Shown: in pieces, positions 21,266 to 32,111 of the stretch
Position numbering within the stretch: position 1 is the first letter of the stretch
Layout of the letters: the number at the start of each line of letters is the position of its first letter
Assembly (NCBI GenBank): GCA_033977485.1
Contig: CM066984.1
Span: 47,483,600-47,547,599, forward strand
Reading direction: 5' to 3'
DNA: 64,000 nucleotides
DNA from: Hydrangea macrophylla
Taxonomy: Eukaryota; Streptophyta; Magnoliopsida; Cornales; Hydrangeaceae
Notes under the pieces: generated by a model
What the model was told of the DNA's origin: nothing
Databases searched by the model: none
What the model saw: the letters and a program-made list of their open reading frames with translations, nothing else
Position numbers and translations under genes: made by a program

Positions 21266-21420
21266 TATCAATTTTCCAATAAGGCTTAGAGAACACTGAC
21301 TCTCCCATTTTATTAAAACAATAAACAATACATGAGATGATGTAATTACAAGAGTACCCTTACAGAAGGGAAAAACATAAAACAATAAAACAAGCCTATA
21401 AATAAAACATCTCTCATCAA
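21266..21420 (-). repeat. CopB 5' LTR
   Basis: Matches 8745-8901. The TG start expected at its right edge is lost or mutated (ctcatcaagcc). Confidence 0.75.
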
Positions 21421-21857
21421 GCCAAACATCCAAAAAGTGGAGAAAAGTGGTTTCAATTCCATTTTCCTTTGCCCTGCTGCAGAACAAAGACAGCCTAAAT
21501 GTTCTCTCCAAACATTTCCAGTGGATCAACTCTAGTACGCGGCTGACACTCCAATCATTTCCACTCATTTTATGAAGTTCCTACTATAAGTAGGACAGAT
21601 AAAAATAAAGCAACCTAAGAAGAATAATTAAACAAACTCACAAATACATCAAAAGAATTAAACTTTCTACAGTAGCTTCCCTAGGGTGCAGTTTATCCAA
21701 GTACAAGCATCAACATCTGAGTAACTAGCAATGACATGAATTCATGGAAGAAGATATGTGGGTAGAGGCTAGATATGATAGATCATATCCAGAATTAAAA
21801 AAAATTATACATTGTAGAGAAAAAGTATTCGTAAAATCTTAAAAGTGCCCAAATTAC
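21421..21857 (-). other. DRG intron after exon 6
   Basis: Unique-looking, AT-rich intron DNA that starts with the donor GTAATT at 21857. CopB is inserted about 440 bp into it. The next DRG exon is not in the window, so this intron exceeds 21.8 kb. Confidence 0.7.
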
Positions 21858-21967
21858 CTTATACCAAATCCCTCAAGCTCTTTTTCTATCAGACGCTTGT
21901 GAGTTATTGGCTTAATCGCGTCAAGAACAATAAGAATACAATTGCATGTCCTCGCAGTACTGATGAC
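21858..21967 (-). CDS. DRG: DRG GTPase, exon encoding VISTARTC...LEGFGI
   Basis: Between acceptor CAG (21970-21968) and donor GTAATT lies a 110-nt exon: [20 protein letters not shown], then [16 protein letters not shown], plus the first two bases of an Arg codon (phase 2). It continues the frame of exon 33004-33063 ([13 protein letters not shown]). DRG proteins are conserved OBG-family GTPases that bind a DFRP partner and associate with translating ribosomes. This piece is the strand and helix after switch II. The exon is intact with no stop. The remaining exons, including the NKID base-recognition motif, lie left of the window. Confidence 0.93.
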
Positions 21968-22290
21968 CTGGTATGTTTGACGACATTTCAGCATAAGAGT
22001 GTAGAAGATAAGCATATGGGAATTATACATGAACAAGAAAAATTGAAGACTGACAGTTATAGAACTTATACCCAATGTACAATCTGAGTACATGGAATAT
22101 GATCCAACTATTCTCATAGATGGCACAGTTTTCTATATATATTATAGGACTCGATTGCACAGTTAAATTTTATGGAATTGAAATATATCAATATATAGAA
22201 GTCGGATTATGCAGCACAGTTACACTTGCAGAACTGATCTTTCTAAACATATCAAAGTTAGAGAAAACATAGACACCTACACCTAAATTG
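21968..22290 (-). other. DRG intron 5-6, left part
   Basis: Intron sequence between exon 6 and CopD. No other feature recognised. Confidence 0.7.
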
Positions 22291-22295
22291 CTATC

Positions 22296-22496
22296 TGTTG
22301 GAATATTTAGTCAAAGCCCATAATCTTGTAGATCACGGGCTTTTAGGGATTTGATTTTTGGATTGTAATCTGCCATTTATTATCCATTATTTTCCTTGAT
22401 TGTCTTTCCTTTTTCTTGCTCCCATAGCTTGTATATAAATAGGTGTTATACAGTATGAATAAAATCATCCTTCTAACCCCTCAACCTAATTCTATT
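22296..22496 (+). repeat. CopD 5' LTR
   Basis: TGTTGGAATATTTAGTC to cctaattctatt, with TATA-like gtatataaatagg near 22430. The LTR ends in TT, not the usual CA, in both copies. Confidence 0.9.
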
Positions 22497-22508
22497 CGGT
22501 ATCAGAGC
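22497..22508 (+). other. CopD primer binding site
   Basis: cggtatcagagc: the initiator-Met primer site with the first base changed from t to c. Confidence 0.75.
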
Positions 22509-22554
22509 AAACACCAACCCTAACCCCTCCCACCACCTTCGGCCACCCACCAAC

Positions 22555-22712
22555 TGTTAGAGTTTATATTTTATGTTTTGTTTTCTTATGTCTTTTATTA
22601 TTTTACCTAAGGGTATTATTGGAATTGATGTAATTGGTGATTAGTTTGACATATAATAAAAGAGAGAAGAATGTGTAGTTCTTCTTAGTTTTTACCCTAA
22701 ATCAATTCTACA
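22555..22712 (+). repeat. CopE 5' LTR
   Basis: TGTTAGAGTTTATAT to caattctaca. It is short, AT-rich and contains a weak TATA-like acatataataaaag (22648-22662). Confidence 0.95.
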
Positions 22713-22724
22713 TGGTATCAGAGC
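22713..22724 (+). other. CopE primer binding site
   Basis: tggtatcagagc directly follows the 5' LTR; it complements the 3' end of initiator-Met tRNA, which primes minus-strand DNA synthesis. Confidence 0.93.
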
Positions 22725-23301
22725 CTCTCTTAGAGAGATTTCATAACCTACCCAAACCACCACCTTCCACCACCACCAACCACCACTGAATCTTCCTGCG
22801 GCACCACCCTAACCTCCATCCAGCCCAGCCGACAAACCCTAATGGGTCTCTGGGACTAGCCGAGCCTCTCCCACCCTGCGCCGAGACCCCCTCAGTCCAA
22901 CCCCACCTTCGCCGAGCCTCTATAGCCCTTCCCATGCCCTCCTAGCCCTAGCCGACATCACCACAACCTCACCCAGCCTCACCGCAACCCCTACTCTGCT
23001 CCCACTCCAGATCGGGCACTCCATGTTTGCCCAGCCCTAGTCGCACACCCACATAGACTCCTTTTCTCTATTTTGGTTTACTTCTTCAACCCCAAATTCC
23101 TATCGCCACTTATTTTGATTGGAGTTTCAGTTTTACCAAATTTTTTCAGGCCCTTTGATGGCCATTGATCTATACTAATTCTCTTGGGCATCCTTATGGT
23201 GTTGTGATTGATTATTACGTGCTTTGAATCCATTGATATCAGTTTTCTTTCCCTGTGTGGTGATTGTTGCGGGTATCCTATCTCTTTGAGATTTATTCAC
23301 G
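22725..23301 (+). other. CopE leader
   Basis: 577-nt C-rich leader with short upstream ATGs but no long frame. RNA packaging signals are expected here in the family; none can be named from sequence. Confidence 0.6.
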
Positions 23302-26300
23302 ATGTCTGACGATCCTGCCAAGTCTACCGTGAACTCTAGGAGTGAAACTTATGTTGTCCCTCCAAGCGATAGCCCGAACGTCAAGCTCACTACATCTCTT
23401 TTTAATGGCCAGAATTATGTGGCCTGGTCTGGGTCTGTGGTTATGTCCCTGAAGGGCCGCGGAAAGATGGGTTACATCAATGGGAAGATTAAAGCACCTA
23501 ATCCTGAGGATGCCACCTATGACAAGTGGGAGATGGAGAACTCCACTGTCATGACTTGGCTTTGTCATTCTATGAAACCAGAGATAGCTGAGAGTTTCTT
23601 GGACATGGCTACTGCCCAAGATATTTGGGACACTATGGCCCACACTTATTCCCGCAAGGGGAACTCAGCACAAATTTTTGAGTTGCGTCGATTGATTGGC
23701 AGATCAGAACAAGGTGAGTTGAGTGTGCTTCAGTACTACACCTCTCTCTCCACCAATTGGAAACGCCTGGATCACTTATTAGACTTCAAGCCTGTTTGTC
23801 CTACTGATGCTGTGGCCTATAATAAGCTTGTTACTGAAGAGAGGATTTTTAAGTTCCTCGAGGGCCTTCATCCTGATTTGGATCCAGTTCGCAGTCGAAT
23901 ACTGGGAATGGAACCTTTGCCTTCTCTTCAGGAGGCCTTTGCTTATACCCAGAATGAGGAAAGCCGTCGTTCTGCTATGCTTCCACCTGCCTCTACCGAG
24001 CGTTCTGCTCTTATTTCGGCTTCTCAGAGAGATGAGAGCCGTGGCCGTGACCATACTACTGAATCCGAAGATAAGTCCAAGCAGTTTTGTGACTACTGTA
24101 ATACAAAATATCATACCCGGGCTACGTGCTATAGATTACATGGTTATCCCCAAGGCGGCAGGGGGGCCCCAGGAGGTCGTGGTGGTCGCTATGGCCAGTC
24201 TAGGGGTCGAGGAGGCCGGTTTAATGGCCGTAATGCTAACGCTCATCACTCTACCACTGTGGATCCTACAACCTCAGTTACAGTTGATCAACCTCCACCC
24301 AATACTTCCCCAGCTATGTTCACTGCCTCTGAGGTGGAGGAGGCTCTTCGCACCCTAATGGCTCGCCGCACTTCCTCTACTACAGCCTCTACATCCACAG
24401 GTGTCTCTACTTCATTTGCCCAATCAGGTACATTTGTTCCTCCCGCAAGCGCACACTTGTCTCTCTCTTCTTTTCCCTGGATTATTGATTCGGGTGCTTC
24501 TGAGCACATGTCTAGATGTTCTGATATTTTTTCTGATTATATACCATGTTCAGGAAGAGATAAAGTTCGTATTGCAGATGGTACTTTTTCCTCTGTCTCA
24601 GGGAAGGGTACTATTCATGCGGCTCCAAACTTACCTCTTTCCTCTGTCTTACATGTCCCAAAGTTTTCTCATAACCTTTTATCTATCAGTCGTCTTACCC
24701 AGAAACTAAATTGCAGTGTAACTTTTTTCCCGTCTTATTGTGTCTTTCAGGATCTCTCCACGGGGAGGACGATTGGCAGTGGTAGAGAAGAGAGTGGACT
24801 TTATTTTTTGGATGCTGGAGGACCAGTGGCTCATCACACAGTTGTTTCGGGAAATAAAGCTGAAGACATACATCTTTGGCATAGGCGTTTAGGACACCCT
24901 TCTTTTCATTTACTAAAGCATTTGTTTCCTTCATTAGTCTTGAATAAAAATGTTTCTGACTTTCTATGTGAAACATGTGAACTTGGTAAACATCACAGAG
25001 CTTCTTTTGCTCCAAGTATTAATAAAAGTTCAGTTCCATTTGCTTTAGTTCATTCTGATGTATGGGGTCCTTCTCGTGTTTTATCTTTGAAAGGTCATAG
25101 ATGGTTTGTAATTTTTGTTGATGATTATTCCCGTACAACTTGGTTATATCTGATGAAAGAGAAAAGAGAGGTGTTTTCCATCTTTAAAGTTTTTCATAAA
25201 ATGGTGAGTACACAGTTTGGTACTAGTCTAAAGGTCTTGCGGTCTGATCAAGGGGGTGAGTTCATTGACTCGGGTTTGGCCGATTACTTCTGTTCCAATG
25301 GGATCATTCATCAAACATCTTGCACCGACACTCCTCAGCAAAATGGGGTGGCGGAGCGCAAGAATCGCCATTTGCTTGATATTGCTCGTACCTTGATTTT
25401 TTCTGTTAATGCTCCTAAATCCTACTGGGGTGAAGCTGTGTTAACTGCGGCTTATCTCATTAATCGTCTTCCTACTCGTGTCCTGAACAAAAGGGCACCC
25501 ATTGAAGTTCTTTCTGATATCTCTCCTCTGTTCTCTATTACTCCTCGTATCTTTGGCTGTGTATGTTTTGTTCACAATCACTCCCCTTCTAGGGGGAAGT
25601 TAGACCCCCGATCTATCAAATGTGTCTTTGTGGGATATTCTCCTACTCAGAAAGGTTACCGCTGCTACCATCCTCCCTCTAGGAAATGGTTTGTCTCCAT
25701 GGACGTTACGTTCCATGAGTCTCAGTCCTACTTTGAGTCTTCACCTAGTTCTGAGTCACCTCTTCAGGGGGAGCAGTGGTATGAGGAAGAAGTGACTCTC
25801 CCTGTCCCAGTGATGGAAAGGAGAAGCACTAATGAAGAGGGGGAGATTGGAGTTGAAAATGAGAGGAAAAATGAGGAGGGGGAGATTGGAGTTGATAATG
25901 AGGATGAAGTTGAAAATGAGAGGGGAAATGAAGGTAATCGTACTCCAACAAGGAAAGGGAAGGAGTTGCTGGTTTATTCAAAAGGTACATGGAGTAAATC
26001 CAAGCATAAAGAAACCGCTCCCTCTACTCTACCATTGACATCTCCTTCTCTTGCTGAGAACCAAGGTATTTCTGATTCTGATCTTGATGTCCCTATTGCA
26101 GTACGAAAAGGTGTTAGGGCGTGTACCCAACATCCTATTTCCAATTTTGTGTCTTATTCTCACTTGTCTCCTTCCTATAAAACTTTTCTTTCAAAAATTG
26201 CCTCTGTGTCTATTCCTAACAATGTCCAGGATGCTCTTGCGGATCCCAAATGGAAACTTGCAATGATCGAAGAGATGAAAGCTCTTCGTAAGAATGGTAC

Positions 26301-27753
26301 TTGGGAATTGATGAGTTTACCTATGGGCAAAAGGACAGTGGGATGCAAGTGGGTGTATGCTGTGAAGCATAGAGCAGATGGCTCGGTTGAGAGGTACAAA
26401 GCCAGACTTGTTGCTAAAGGCTTCACACAGACATATGGGATTGATTATCAGGAGACTTTTGCTCCGGTCGCAAAGATGAATTCTGTAAGGATTCTACTGT
26501 CATTAGCAGCTAACTTTGGATGGCCTCTTCATCAATTTGATGTAAAGAATGCCTTTCTTCATGGTGATCTTGATGAAGAAGTATACATGGATATTCCCCC
26601 TGGTTTTGAAGACACTAAGACAGAAGGGAAGGTGTGTCGTCTCAGAAAGTCATTATATGGCCTGAAACAATCTCCACGGGCGTGGTTTGAGAGGTTTACA
26701 CAGGCAATGCTCAGGTATGGTTTCAACCGAAGTCAAGCTGATCACACGTTATTCATTAAACATTCATCTCAAGGTAAGACTACTGCCTTGATTGTGTATG
26801 TTGATGATATTGTTCTAACTGGGGATGATTTGGAAGAAATGAAAAAGTTAAAAGTGTTTCTATCTAGTGAATTTGAAATAAAAGATCTAGGAGCCCTTAA
26901 GTATTTTTTGGGAATTGAAGTTGCTAGATCCAGGCATGGAATTTTTATTTCTCAAAGAAAGTATGTACTTGACCTACTTGAGGAGACTGGAATGCTGGGA
27001 AGTCGAGCATGTGATACTCCAATAGATTCGAATCAGAAATTGAGTGATGACAATAGTGGTGCAGAAGCAGATAAAGGGAGATATCAAAGACTTGTGGGAA
27101 GACTTATCTATCTGTCTCACACCCGTCCAGACATTGCGTTTGCTGTTAGCGTTGTTAGCCAGTTCATGCATGCTCCTCGTGAGACTCATATGGATGCGGT
27201 CTTCAGGATTCTGAGATACTTGAAGTCTGCTCCGGGTAAGGGTCTTTTTTTTGGTAGACATGACCACCTTAGGGTAGAAGCATATACCGATGCAGATTGG
27301 GCAGGCTCTGTGACTGATAGAAGATCCACATCTGGCTACTGTACTTTTGTGGGTGGCAACCTTGTTACTTGGAGGAGTAAGAAGCAGAATGTGGTAGCTA
27401 GATCTAGTGCAGAGGCAGAGTTCAGAGCAATGGCTCAAGGAGTGTGTGAACTACTGTGGATCAAGTTACTGTTAACTGATTTAAGACTTGATCACAGTGA
27501 ATCTATGAGGCTATATTGTGATAATAAGTCTGCAATTAGCATCGCCCACAATCCAGTACAACATGATCGAACTAAACATGTGGAAATTGACAGACACTTT
27601 ATCAAGGAGAAGATTGATTGCGGTGTGATTTGTACTCCATTTGTGAAGACCGGAGATCAACTTGCAGATATTCTCACAAAGGGAGTTGGAAGTAGACCAT
27701 TTCATTTTGCTCTTAGCAAGCTGGGTTTAAGAGACATCTTTGCACCAGCTTGA
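23302..27753 (+). CDS. CopE gag-pol polyprotein, 1483 aa, intact
   Basis: One frame encodes all copia functions. Gag (UBN2-like) covers about residues 30-230 (FNGQNYVAWSGSVVMSLKGR). The CCHC knuckle is C263-C266-H271-C276. Protease follows with Asp396 in WIIDSGASEH. The GAG-pre-integrase zinc region is near 523-575. The integrase core has D586 (HSDVWGP), D649 (RSDQGGE) and E685 (NGVAERKN). After an acidic repeat linker, RT carries YVDD at 1166-1169. RNase H includes D1330 (TDADWAGS), AEAEFRAM and LYCDNKSA. The ATG at 23302 (MSDDPAKSTV) is the first in frame. Gag and pol share one frame without a shift, usual for plant copia. The stop TGA overlaps the polypurine tract. No defect is seen. Confidence 0.97.
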   Translation: MSDDPAKSTVNSRSETYVVPPSDSPNVKLTTSLFNGQNYVAWSGSVVMSLKGRGKMGYINGKIKAPNPEDATYDKWEMENSTVMTWLCHSMKPEIAESFLDMATAQDIWDTMAHTYSRKGNSAQIFELRRLIGRSEQGELSVLQYYTSLSTNWKRLDHLLDFKPVCPTDAVAYNKLVTEERIFKFLEGLHPDLDPVRSRILGMEPLPSLQEAFAYTQNEESRRSAMLPPASTERSALISASQRDESRGRDHTTESEDKSKQFCDYCNTKYHTRATCYRLHGYPQGGRGAPGGRGGRYGQSRGRGGRFNGRNANAHHSTTVDPTTSVTVDQPPPNTSPAMFTASEVEEALRTLMARRTSSTTASTSTGVSTSFAQSGTFVPPASAHLSLSSFPWIIDSGASEHMSRCSDIFSDYIPCSGRDKVRIADGTFSSVSGKGTIHAAPNLPLSSVLHVPKFSHNLLSISRLTQKLNCSVTFFPSYCVFQDLSTGRTIGSGREESGLYFLDAGGPVAHHTVVSGNKAEDIHLWHRRLGHPSFHLLKHLFPSLVLNKNVSDFLCETCELGKHHRASFAPSINKSSVPFALVHSDVWGPSRVLSLKGHRWFVIFVDDYSRTTWLYLMKEKREVFSIFKVFHKMVSTQFGTSLKVLRSDQGGEFIDSGLADYFCSNGIIHQTSCTDTPQQNGVAERKNRHLLDIARTLIFSVNAPKSYWGEAVLTAAYLINRLPTRVLNKRAPIEVLSDISPLFSITPRIFGCVCFVHNHSPSRGKLDPRSIKCVFVGYSPTQKGYRCYHPPSRKWFVSMDVTFHESQSYFESSPSSESPLQGEQWYEEEVTLPVPVMERRSTNEEGEIGVENERKNEEGEIGVDNEDEVENERGNEGNRTPTRKGKELLVYSKGTWSKSKHKETAPSTLPLTSPSLAENQGISDSDLDVPIAVRKGVRACTQHPISNFVSYSHLSPSYKTFLSKIASVSIPNNVQDALADPKWKLAMIEEMKALRKNGTWELMSLPMGKRTVGCKWVYAVKHRADGSVERYKARLVAKGFTQTYGIDYQETFAPVAKMNSVRILLSLAANFGWPLHQFDVKNAFLHGDLDEEVYMDIPPGFEDTKTEGKVCRLRKSLYGLKQSPRAWFERFTQAMLRYGFNRSQADHTLFIKHSSQGKTTALIVYVDDIVLTGDDLEEMKKLKVFLSSEFEIKDLGALKYFLGIEVARSRHGIFISQRKYVLDLLEETGMLGSRACDTPIDSNQKLSDDNSGAEADKGRYQRLVGRLIYLSHTRPDIAFAVSVVSQFMHAPRETHMDAVFRILRYLKSAPGKGLFFGRHDHLRVEAYTDADWAGSVTDRRSTSGYCTFVGGNLVTWRSKKQNVVARSSAEAEFRAMAQGVCELLWIKLLLTDLRLDHSESMRLYCDNKSAISIAHNPVQHDRTKHVEIDRHFIKEKIDCGVICTPFVKTGDQLADILTKGVGSRPFHFALSKLGLRDIFAPA

Positions 27754-27760
27754 GGGGGAG
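27751..27760 (+). other. CopE polypurine tract
   Basis: tgagggggag immediately before the 3' LTR. It primes plus-strand synthesis and is shared by nearly all copia elements here. Confidence 0.9.
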
Positions 27761-27918
27761 TGTTAGAGTTTATATTTTATGTTTTGTTTTCTTATGTCTT
27801 TTATTATTTTACCTAAGGGTATTATTGGAATTGATGTAATTGGTGATTAGTTTGACATATAATAAAAAAGAGAAGAATGTGTAGTTCTTCTTAGTTTTTA
27901 CCCTAAATCAATTCTACA
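27761..27918 (+). repeat. CopE 3' LTR
   Basis: Same length as the 5' LTR, with one substitution by eye. Confidence 0.95.
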
Positions 27919-27923
27919 CCAAC

Positions 27924-28248
27924 AACCCTACCTCCCTACCCCGCTACCCCCACCCTTCACCACAATCCTCGCCAACCCTCCTCCACCTCCCAGCCACCTT
28001 CGCCAGCACCACCAGCCACCACCTCCACTCTCGGCGACCCTTCCCAGGCCCACCGCCAGCCACTCCTGTTGCCTCTGCCCCTCTGTGGGCATCCTTTGCA
28101 TCCGTGTGATGCACTAAAGCCCTAATGCTCTCTTCTCTCTCACTTTGGGCTACCGATTGTTCTCCGGTTGCCCCGTTTGTGCTCCGATTATTCTGGACTG
28201 TTAGTTGATCTTCCAGTATCTCTTGTGCCATCCATATCCAATCACATC
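27924..28248 (+). other. CopD leader, remainder
   Basis: C-rich leader (caccaccttc/ccacctccca words) continuing from 22509-22549 across CopE. It ends at the gag ATG at 28249. Confidence 0.65.
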
Positions 28249-28730
28249 ATGACTGACAAAGACCCTGCTCTTGTTCCCGATGCTCCTGCTGCTCCTGCTC
28301 GTCCGGATCTTTCTCTCTCGCAGTACACCCCTGCTCATCAGCTTACTAGTATGCTGTTGACCGGGCGTAATTTTGATGCATACTCTCGCTCCTTTCGCCT
28401 TTAACTTGGGGGTAAAGGCAAGTCAGGTTGGACTTTGGGCACAGAACCAAAGCCCACAGGCCAGGTCCCGCCTTAGCTCAGTGGGATATTGACAACTGTA
28501 CCATTGTGGGATGGTTGCTGAACTCCATGGAAGATTGTATTTACCACATGTTCATGTTCCATGACACTGTTCACAGTCTATGAACGTCTTTGACTCAGAT
28601 GTATGCTCATGAGTGCAACAATTCTCACATCTATGAGCTCTATCGAGAGGTCTCTCAGGCAATTTTGGGTCTCTCAGTTGATTACTTTGGCTTTCTTCAG
28701 TCCCGGTTGGAGGAACTTGCCCAGACCACT
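28249..28730 (+). pseudogene. CopD gag (truncated)
   Basis: MTDKDPALVPDAPAAPARPD opens a gag that stops after DAYSRSFRL. It resumes out of frame with IVGWLLNSMEDCIYHMFMFH and TQMYAHECNNSHIYELYREV, and is cut at RLEELAQ. The rest of gag, protease and integrase are deleted. It is related to CopC gag. Confidence 0.82.
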
Positions 28731-29859
28731 AATTCACCTCTTCCTGATTGTCCAGAGGATCCAAGTTTGCTTCCACATCCAGTCCCTCTGTTTGAACCTC
28801 CTCTGGAAAATTATGTCACTCTACCTCCTATTGTTACCACTACTCCTCTACTAAGGTGTATTCCCGCCGTCCTCCTGCTCAGACTCCCATGCCAATATCT
28901 TCGCCGGAATCTGGTAAGTTCTCCTTTACCTTCTAGATATCCCTTTAGACTTCGTCGGCCTCCTAATCGTTATGGCTATTCTGACAGTACTAATCATCTC
29001 ATTGCACAGTTTGTTTCTTATCAAGGACTTTCTGGTTCCTATTCCTCTTTTCCTAGTCAGGTTGTCGGCACTTCCATCCCTCGGTCTGTTCCTTAGGCCC
29101 TTCAGGATCCTCAGTGGGTAGCAGCCATGTAGATGAAGATGGATGCCCTTCAGCGTAACTAGACTTGGGACCTTGTTAAACTCCCTAAGGGCAAGAAAAC
29201 TGTTGGCTGCAAATGGGCTTTCAGTATTAAATATTAGGCAGATGGTACTATTGAAAGATATAAGGCTTGACTTGTTGCTAAGGGGTTTACTCAGATCCCT
29301 GGCAAAGACTTCAGTGCCACTTTTGCGCCAGTGGCCAAATTGACATATGTTCGCCTTATTATATCTTTGGCAGCTTCTCATTCTTGGTCTTTACATCAAA
29401 TGGACGTCAAAAATGCATTCCTAAATGGCGATTTGGATGAAACCATCTACATGGACCCCCCCTCCGGATTTTTCCGGCTGAGGGGGAGTATTCAAGCAAA
29501 GTTTGTCGTCCACGGAAATCTTTGTATGGACTGAAGCAATCGCCTCGGGCATGGTTCAATCACTTCAGTGATGTTATTATATCTTTGGGCTTCACTCGAT
29601 GTCATTCTGATCACACCTGCTTCACACATCGGCGTCCTGATGACCGGTCTATTATTGTTCTGGTATATGTTGATGATATTATCATTACATGTGATGATGC
29701 TCCGAGTATTATAAAAGTCAAGAAGGCTCTGGGTCAGCCATTTGATGTTAAGGACTTGGGCTCTATTTAGTACTTTCTTGGGATAGAGGTTGCCCGCTCT
29801 TGTCAAGGAATCTCATTATCTTAAAGGAAGTATACTCTGGATCTCCTCAAGGATACTGG
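28731..29859 (+). pseudogene. CopD linker and reverse transcriptase, first part
   Basis: A Pro-rich linker joins directly to gag. RT begins near 29100 (LQDPQWVAAM). It has KKTVGCKWAFS, WSLHQMDVKNAFLNGDLDET, YGLKQSPRAWFNHF and LVYVDDIIIT; YVDD is intact near 29665. Stops at about 29160, 29240 and 29768 inactivate it. It is interrupted by the solo LTR after LLKDTG. Confidence 0.85.
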
Positions 29860-31351
29860 TGTTGGGTTTGTGCCCTCAAACCATTACTTTATATATGAGA
29901 CATTGACATTTTAATATATGGATATCAGTTTTACATTTAGTTATGTATGTTTCTTTCATGAGATGATTGTTATCCTTAAGTATCATAGTAAGTAATTCGT
30001 GTATGTATGAGATACATACAAGTGAGATACGAATTACTATTCTTTGTTACTTAGAATGTGTCACAGTGGATGATGAGACTGGATATCTCATCAGGTTTAC
30101 ACTGTAGCATGATTAACTACCATTGGATGGAGTGATTAATCTCAATCACTAGAGTTTAACTTTTAGTTAACATGCTAGTGCTTATAGTGCATTGACGGAC
30201 CTGAGCTTTCCTATTGACACTCAAGACTGTCAATCAGTCGATAGGAACTCATAACTTGTATATAAGGTACGTGTTCTTAATCTTCAGACGATTATGAACA
30301 CGGACTGTGGATATGGCTGCTTTAACTTACCAATCAGTGAGGTCTATAGAAGATCAACACCTGGGTATCTTGGGTATGTCATATTCATAGGGTTGTGAAC
30401 ATATATTGTCAAGACAGAATCTACCCTCTGTTTCAGAGTAAGCATTCCCTTGAGAATGTCACCAAGTCGATTACTGAGTACTGCAATCTTGTTGATAAGA
30501 GTTATCAACATGTTTGGTAATCATGAGAGCTGAACGGGACTCGAGGAATACAAGAAGTAATCATGATTCAGGTTGACAGTAACAGTTATCCGACTACCTG
30601 AATATGATTACGAATGCTGAAGGTAGAGGGGCATTAGTACAACATACAAGTCTAGTTATCGCTTCGGATATGTTCTTTTGCGTTGGAGTTCAGTTATCGT
30701 TTTATAGTGGAGTAAACGTTAACTGACCAGTTAGTTAGTTTGCTGATCAAAGAGTTTGGTCACGGTAATTAACAAACTGGTCTGAGCCAACAATAAAGAG
30801 CCTAGGAGGTCCCACGCTTAGCTCCGCCAGGATACTTGGAAAGACACATGAGGAAGTTGTCAAGACAAGTTCGATCGATTGAAGTATGTTCGATCGATAG
30901 AAGTCTTGGCAGTCTCGATCGATCGAGAATGGTTCGATCGATCGAAGGTTCGATCGCTCGAAGTCTAGGTCGGTTCTGGAAATCTATAAATAAGGCAGGT
31001 GCGTTCTGGAAAAGGAGTTCGTCGTTTTAGAACGTCAGAAGCTGCAGAAACTGTTTTTAGAGCCCCAAACCTTCTTTTTCCTCTCTATTAGAGATCCCAC
31101 CATCTCTAGTCTCTCCGGCAAGCATCCGCAGGAGACATAAGGGTGAAGACAACCCAGTGGAGGCTACTGCATCACCAAGGAAGAAGAAGAAAATCAAAAT
31201 TGGGTTCAAGACACTAAGGTATAACTCTTGTCCCCTCTTGTGCGCATCTATGGAATTAACGAGTAGTAGATCCTGGGCTACCATTAAGTTTTTATAACTT
31301 GACTTTTCCGCTGCGCGTTTAAACTTTTAACTTAAACCGGTTTTTCCATCA
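29860..31351 (+). mobile_element. Solo LTR (1.49 kb) with TCGATCGA array
   Basis: TGTTGGGTTTGTGCCC to tttttccatca, flanked by the exact 5-bp duplication ACTGG (29855-29859, 31352-31356), so the CopD RT frame is restored when it is removed. It has no coding content, primer site or polypurine tract, so it is a single LTR left by recombination. U3 carries clustered tcgatcgatcga-type palindromes (30870-30965) just upstream of a TATA-like ctataaataagg (near 30984). Confidence 0.85.
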
Positions 31352-32106
31352 ACTGGAATGATGGGATGTCGCCCAAACTCCAATCGATCCAAATAATAAA
31401 TTGTCAAACGAGTCTGGAGAACTCTTATCCGATGCACCAGAATATTAGCACCTTGTTGGTCGCCTTATTTATTTGACTAACGCCCGTCCCGATATCACAT
31501 TTGTTGTAAGTGTTGTGATCCAATTCATGCATGAACCTCGGACATCCCATCTTGATGCAGTTCACCATATACTTCGGTACCTCAAGACCTATCCAGGTCT
31601 CGGGTTATTCTACTCTGCAGGAACGCAATCAGGGATGTCTTGCTTTACTGATGCAGATTATGCTGGATCCAAGAGTGATCGTCGATCCACGACTGGTTTC
31701 TGTACTTTTTATGGCAATCATCTCTCGTGGAAAAGTAAGAAACAAGCCGTGGTATCTCGTTCTTCTACTGAAGCAAAATATAGGGCTATGGCCCAGGAAA
31801 GATGTGAACTGCTATGGTTACGATCAATATTGAAAAAGTTGGGGTATCCAATTGTGGACTCGTCTACTTTATTCTGCGATAATAAGTATGCACTCATGCT
31901 AGCCTCTGACTCTGTTCTTCACGAACGTACCAAGCATATTGAAGTTGATGTTCACTTTATTAGAGAGAGTTCGTGCTGGAATTATCATCCCAGAGTTTGT
32001 GCCTTCCTCTAATCAGAAAGCTGGCATGTTTACAAAGTCTGTTGGCCCTTCTCTCCTGAAGTCATCTTTAGTCAAGCTGGATCTTCGCTCCAGCTCCAGC
32101 TTGAGG
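31352..32106 (+). pseudogene. CopD RT tail and RNase H
   Basis: The frame at 31473-32012 has TNARPDITFVVSVVIQFMHE, SCFTDADYAGSKSDRRSTTG, VVSRSSTEAKYRAMAQERCE and LFCDNKYALMLASDSVLHER. A frameshift near 31972 moves the end (VPSSNQKAGMFTKSVG) into another frame. AEAEYRAM has become TEAKYRAM, with Glu to Lys at a conserved position. Confidence 0.87.
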
Positions 32107-32111
32107 GGGTG

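Larger units (their letters stand above)
8745..21420 (-). mobile_element. CopB: decayed copia element, hugely expanded by nesting
   Basis: Similar LTRs (8745-8901 and 21266-21420) face each other in minus orientation. The primer-site complement gctctgatacca (21254-21265) abuts the right LTR. The polypurine complement ctccccctcaagctgg abuts the left one. RNase H, RT and the integrase tail read on the minus strand. CopC and a TRIM are inserted in it, the 5' coding half is partly inverted (20006-20879), and gag is missing. No clean target duplication was found. Confidence 0.85.
22555..27918 (+). mobile_element. CopE: complete, young Ty1/copia retrotransposon
   Basis: Both LTRs are 158 bp (22555-22712 and 27761-27918) and differ at one base by eye (aaaagag versus aaaaaag). 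The target duplication CCAAC (22550-22554, 27919-27923) is exact. Primer site, leader, a single uninterrupted gag-pol ORF and the polypurine tract are all present. It lies in the leader of CopD. All parts needed for autonomous movement appear intact, so it may still be active or was until very recently. Confidence 0.97.

Noticed and set aside
23779..27705. Several ORFs of 60-180 codons overlapping CopE gag-pol on both strands
   Set aside because: Shadow frames of the 1483-codon polyprotein; no independent motif.
30870..30965. Repeat array that might be CRISPR or satellite
   Set aside because: Short palindromic words with irregular spacing inside a solo LTR bounded by an exact target duplication.
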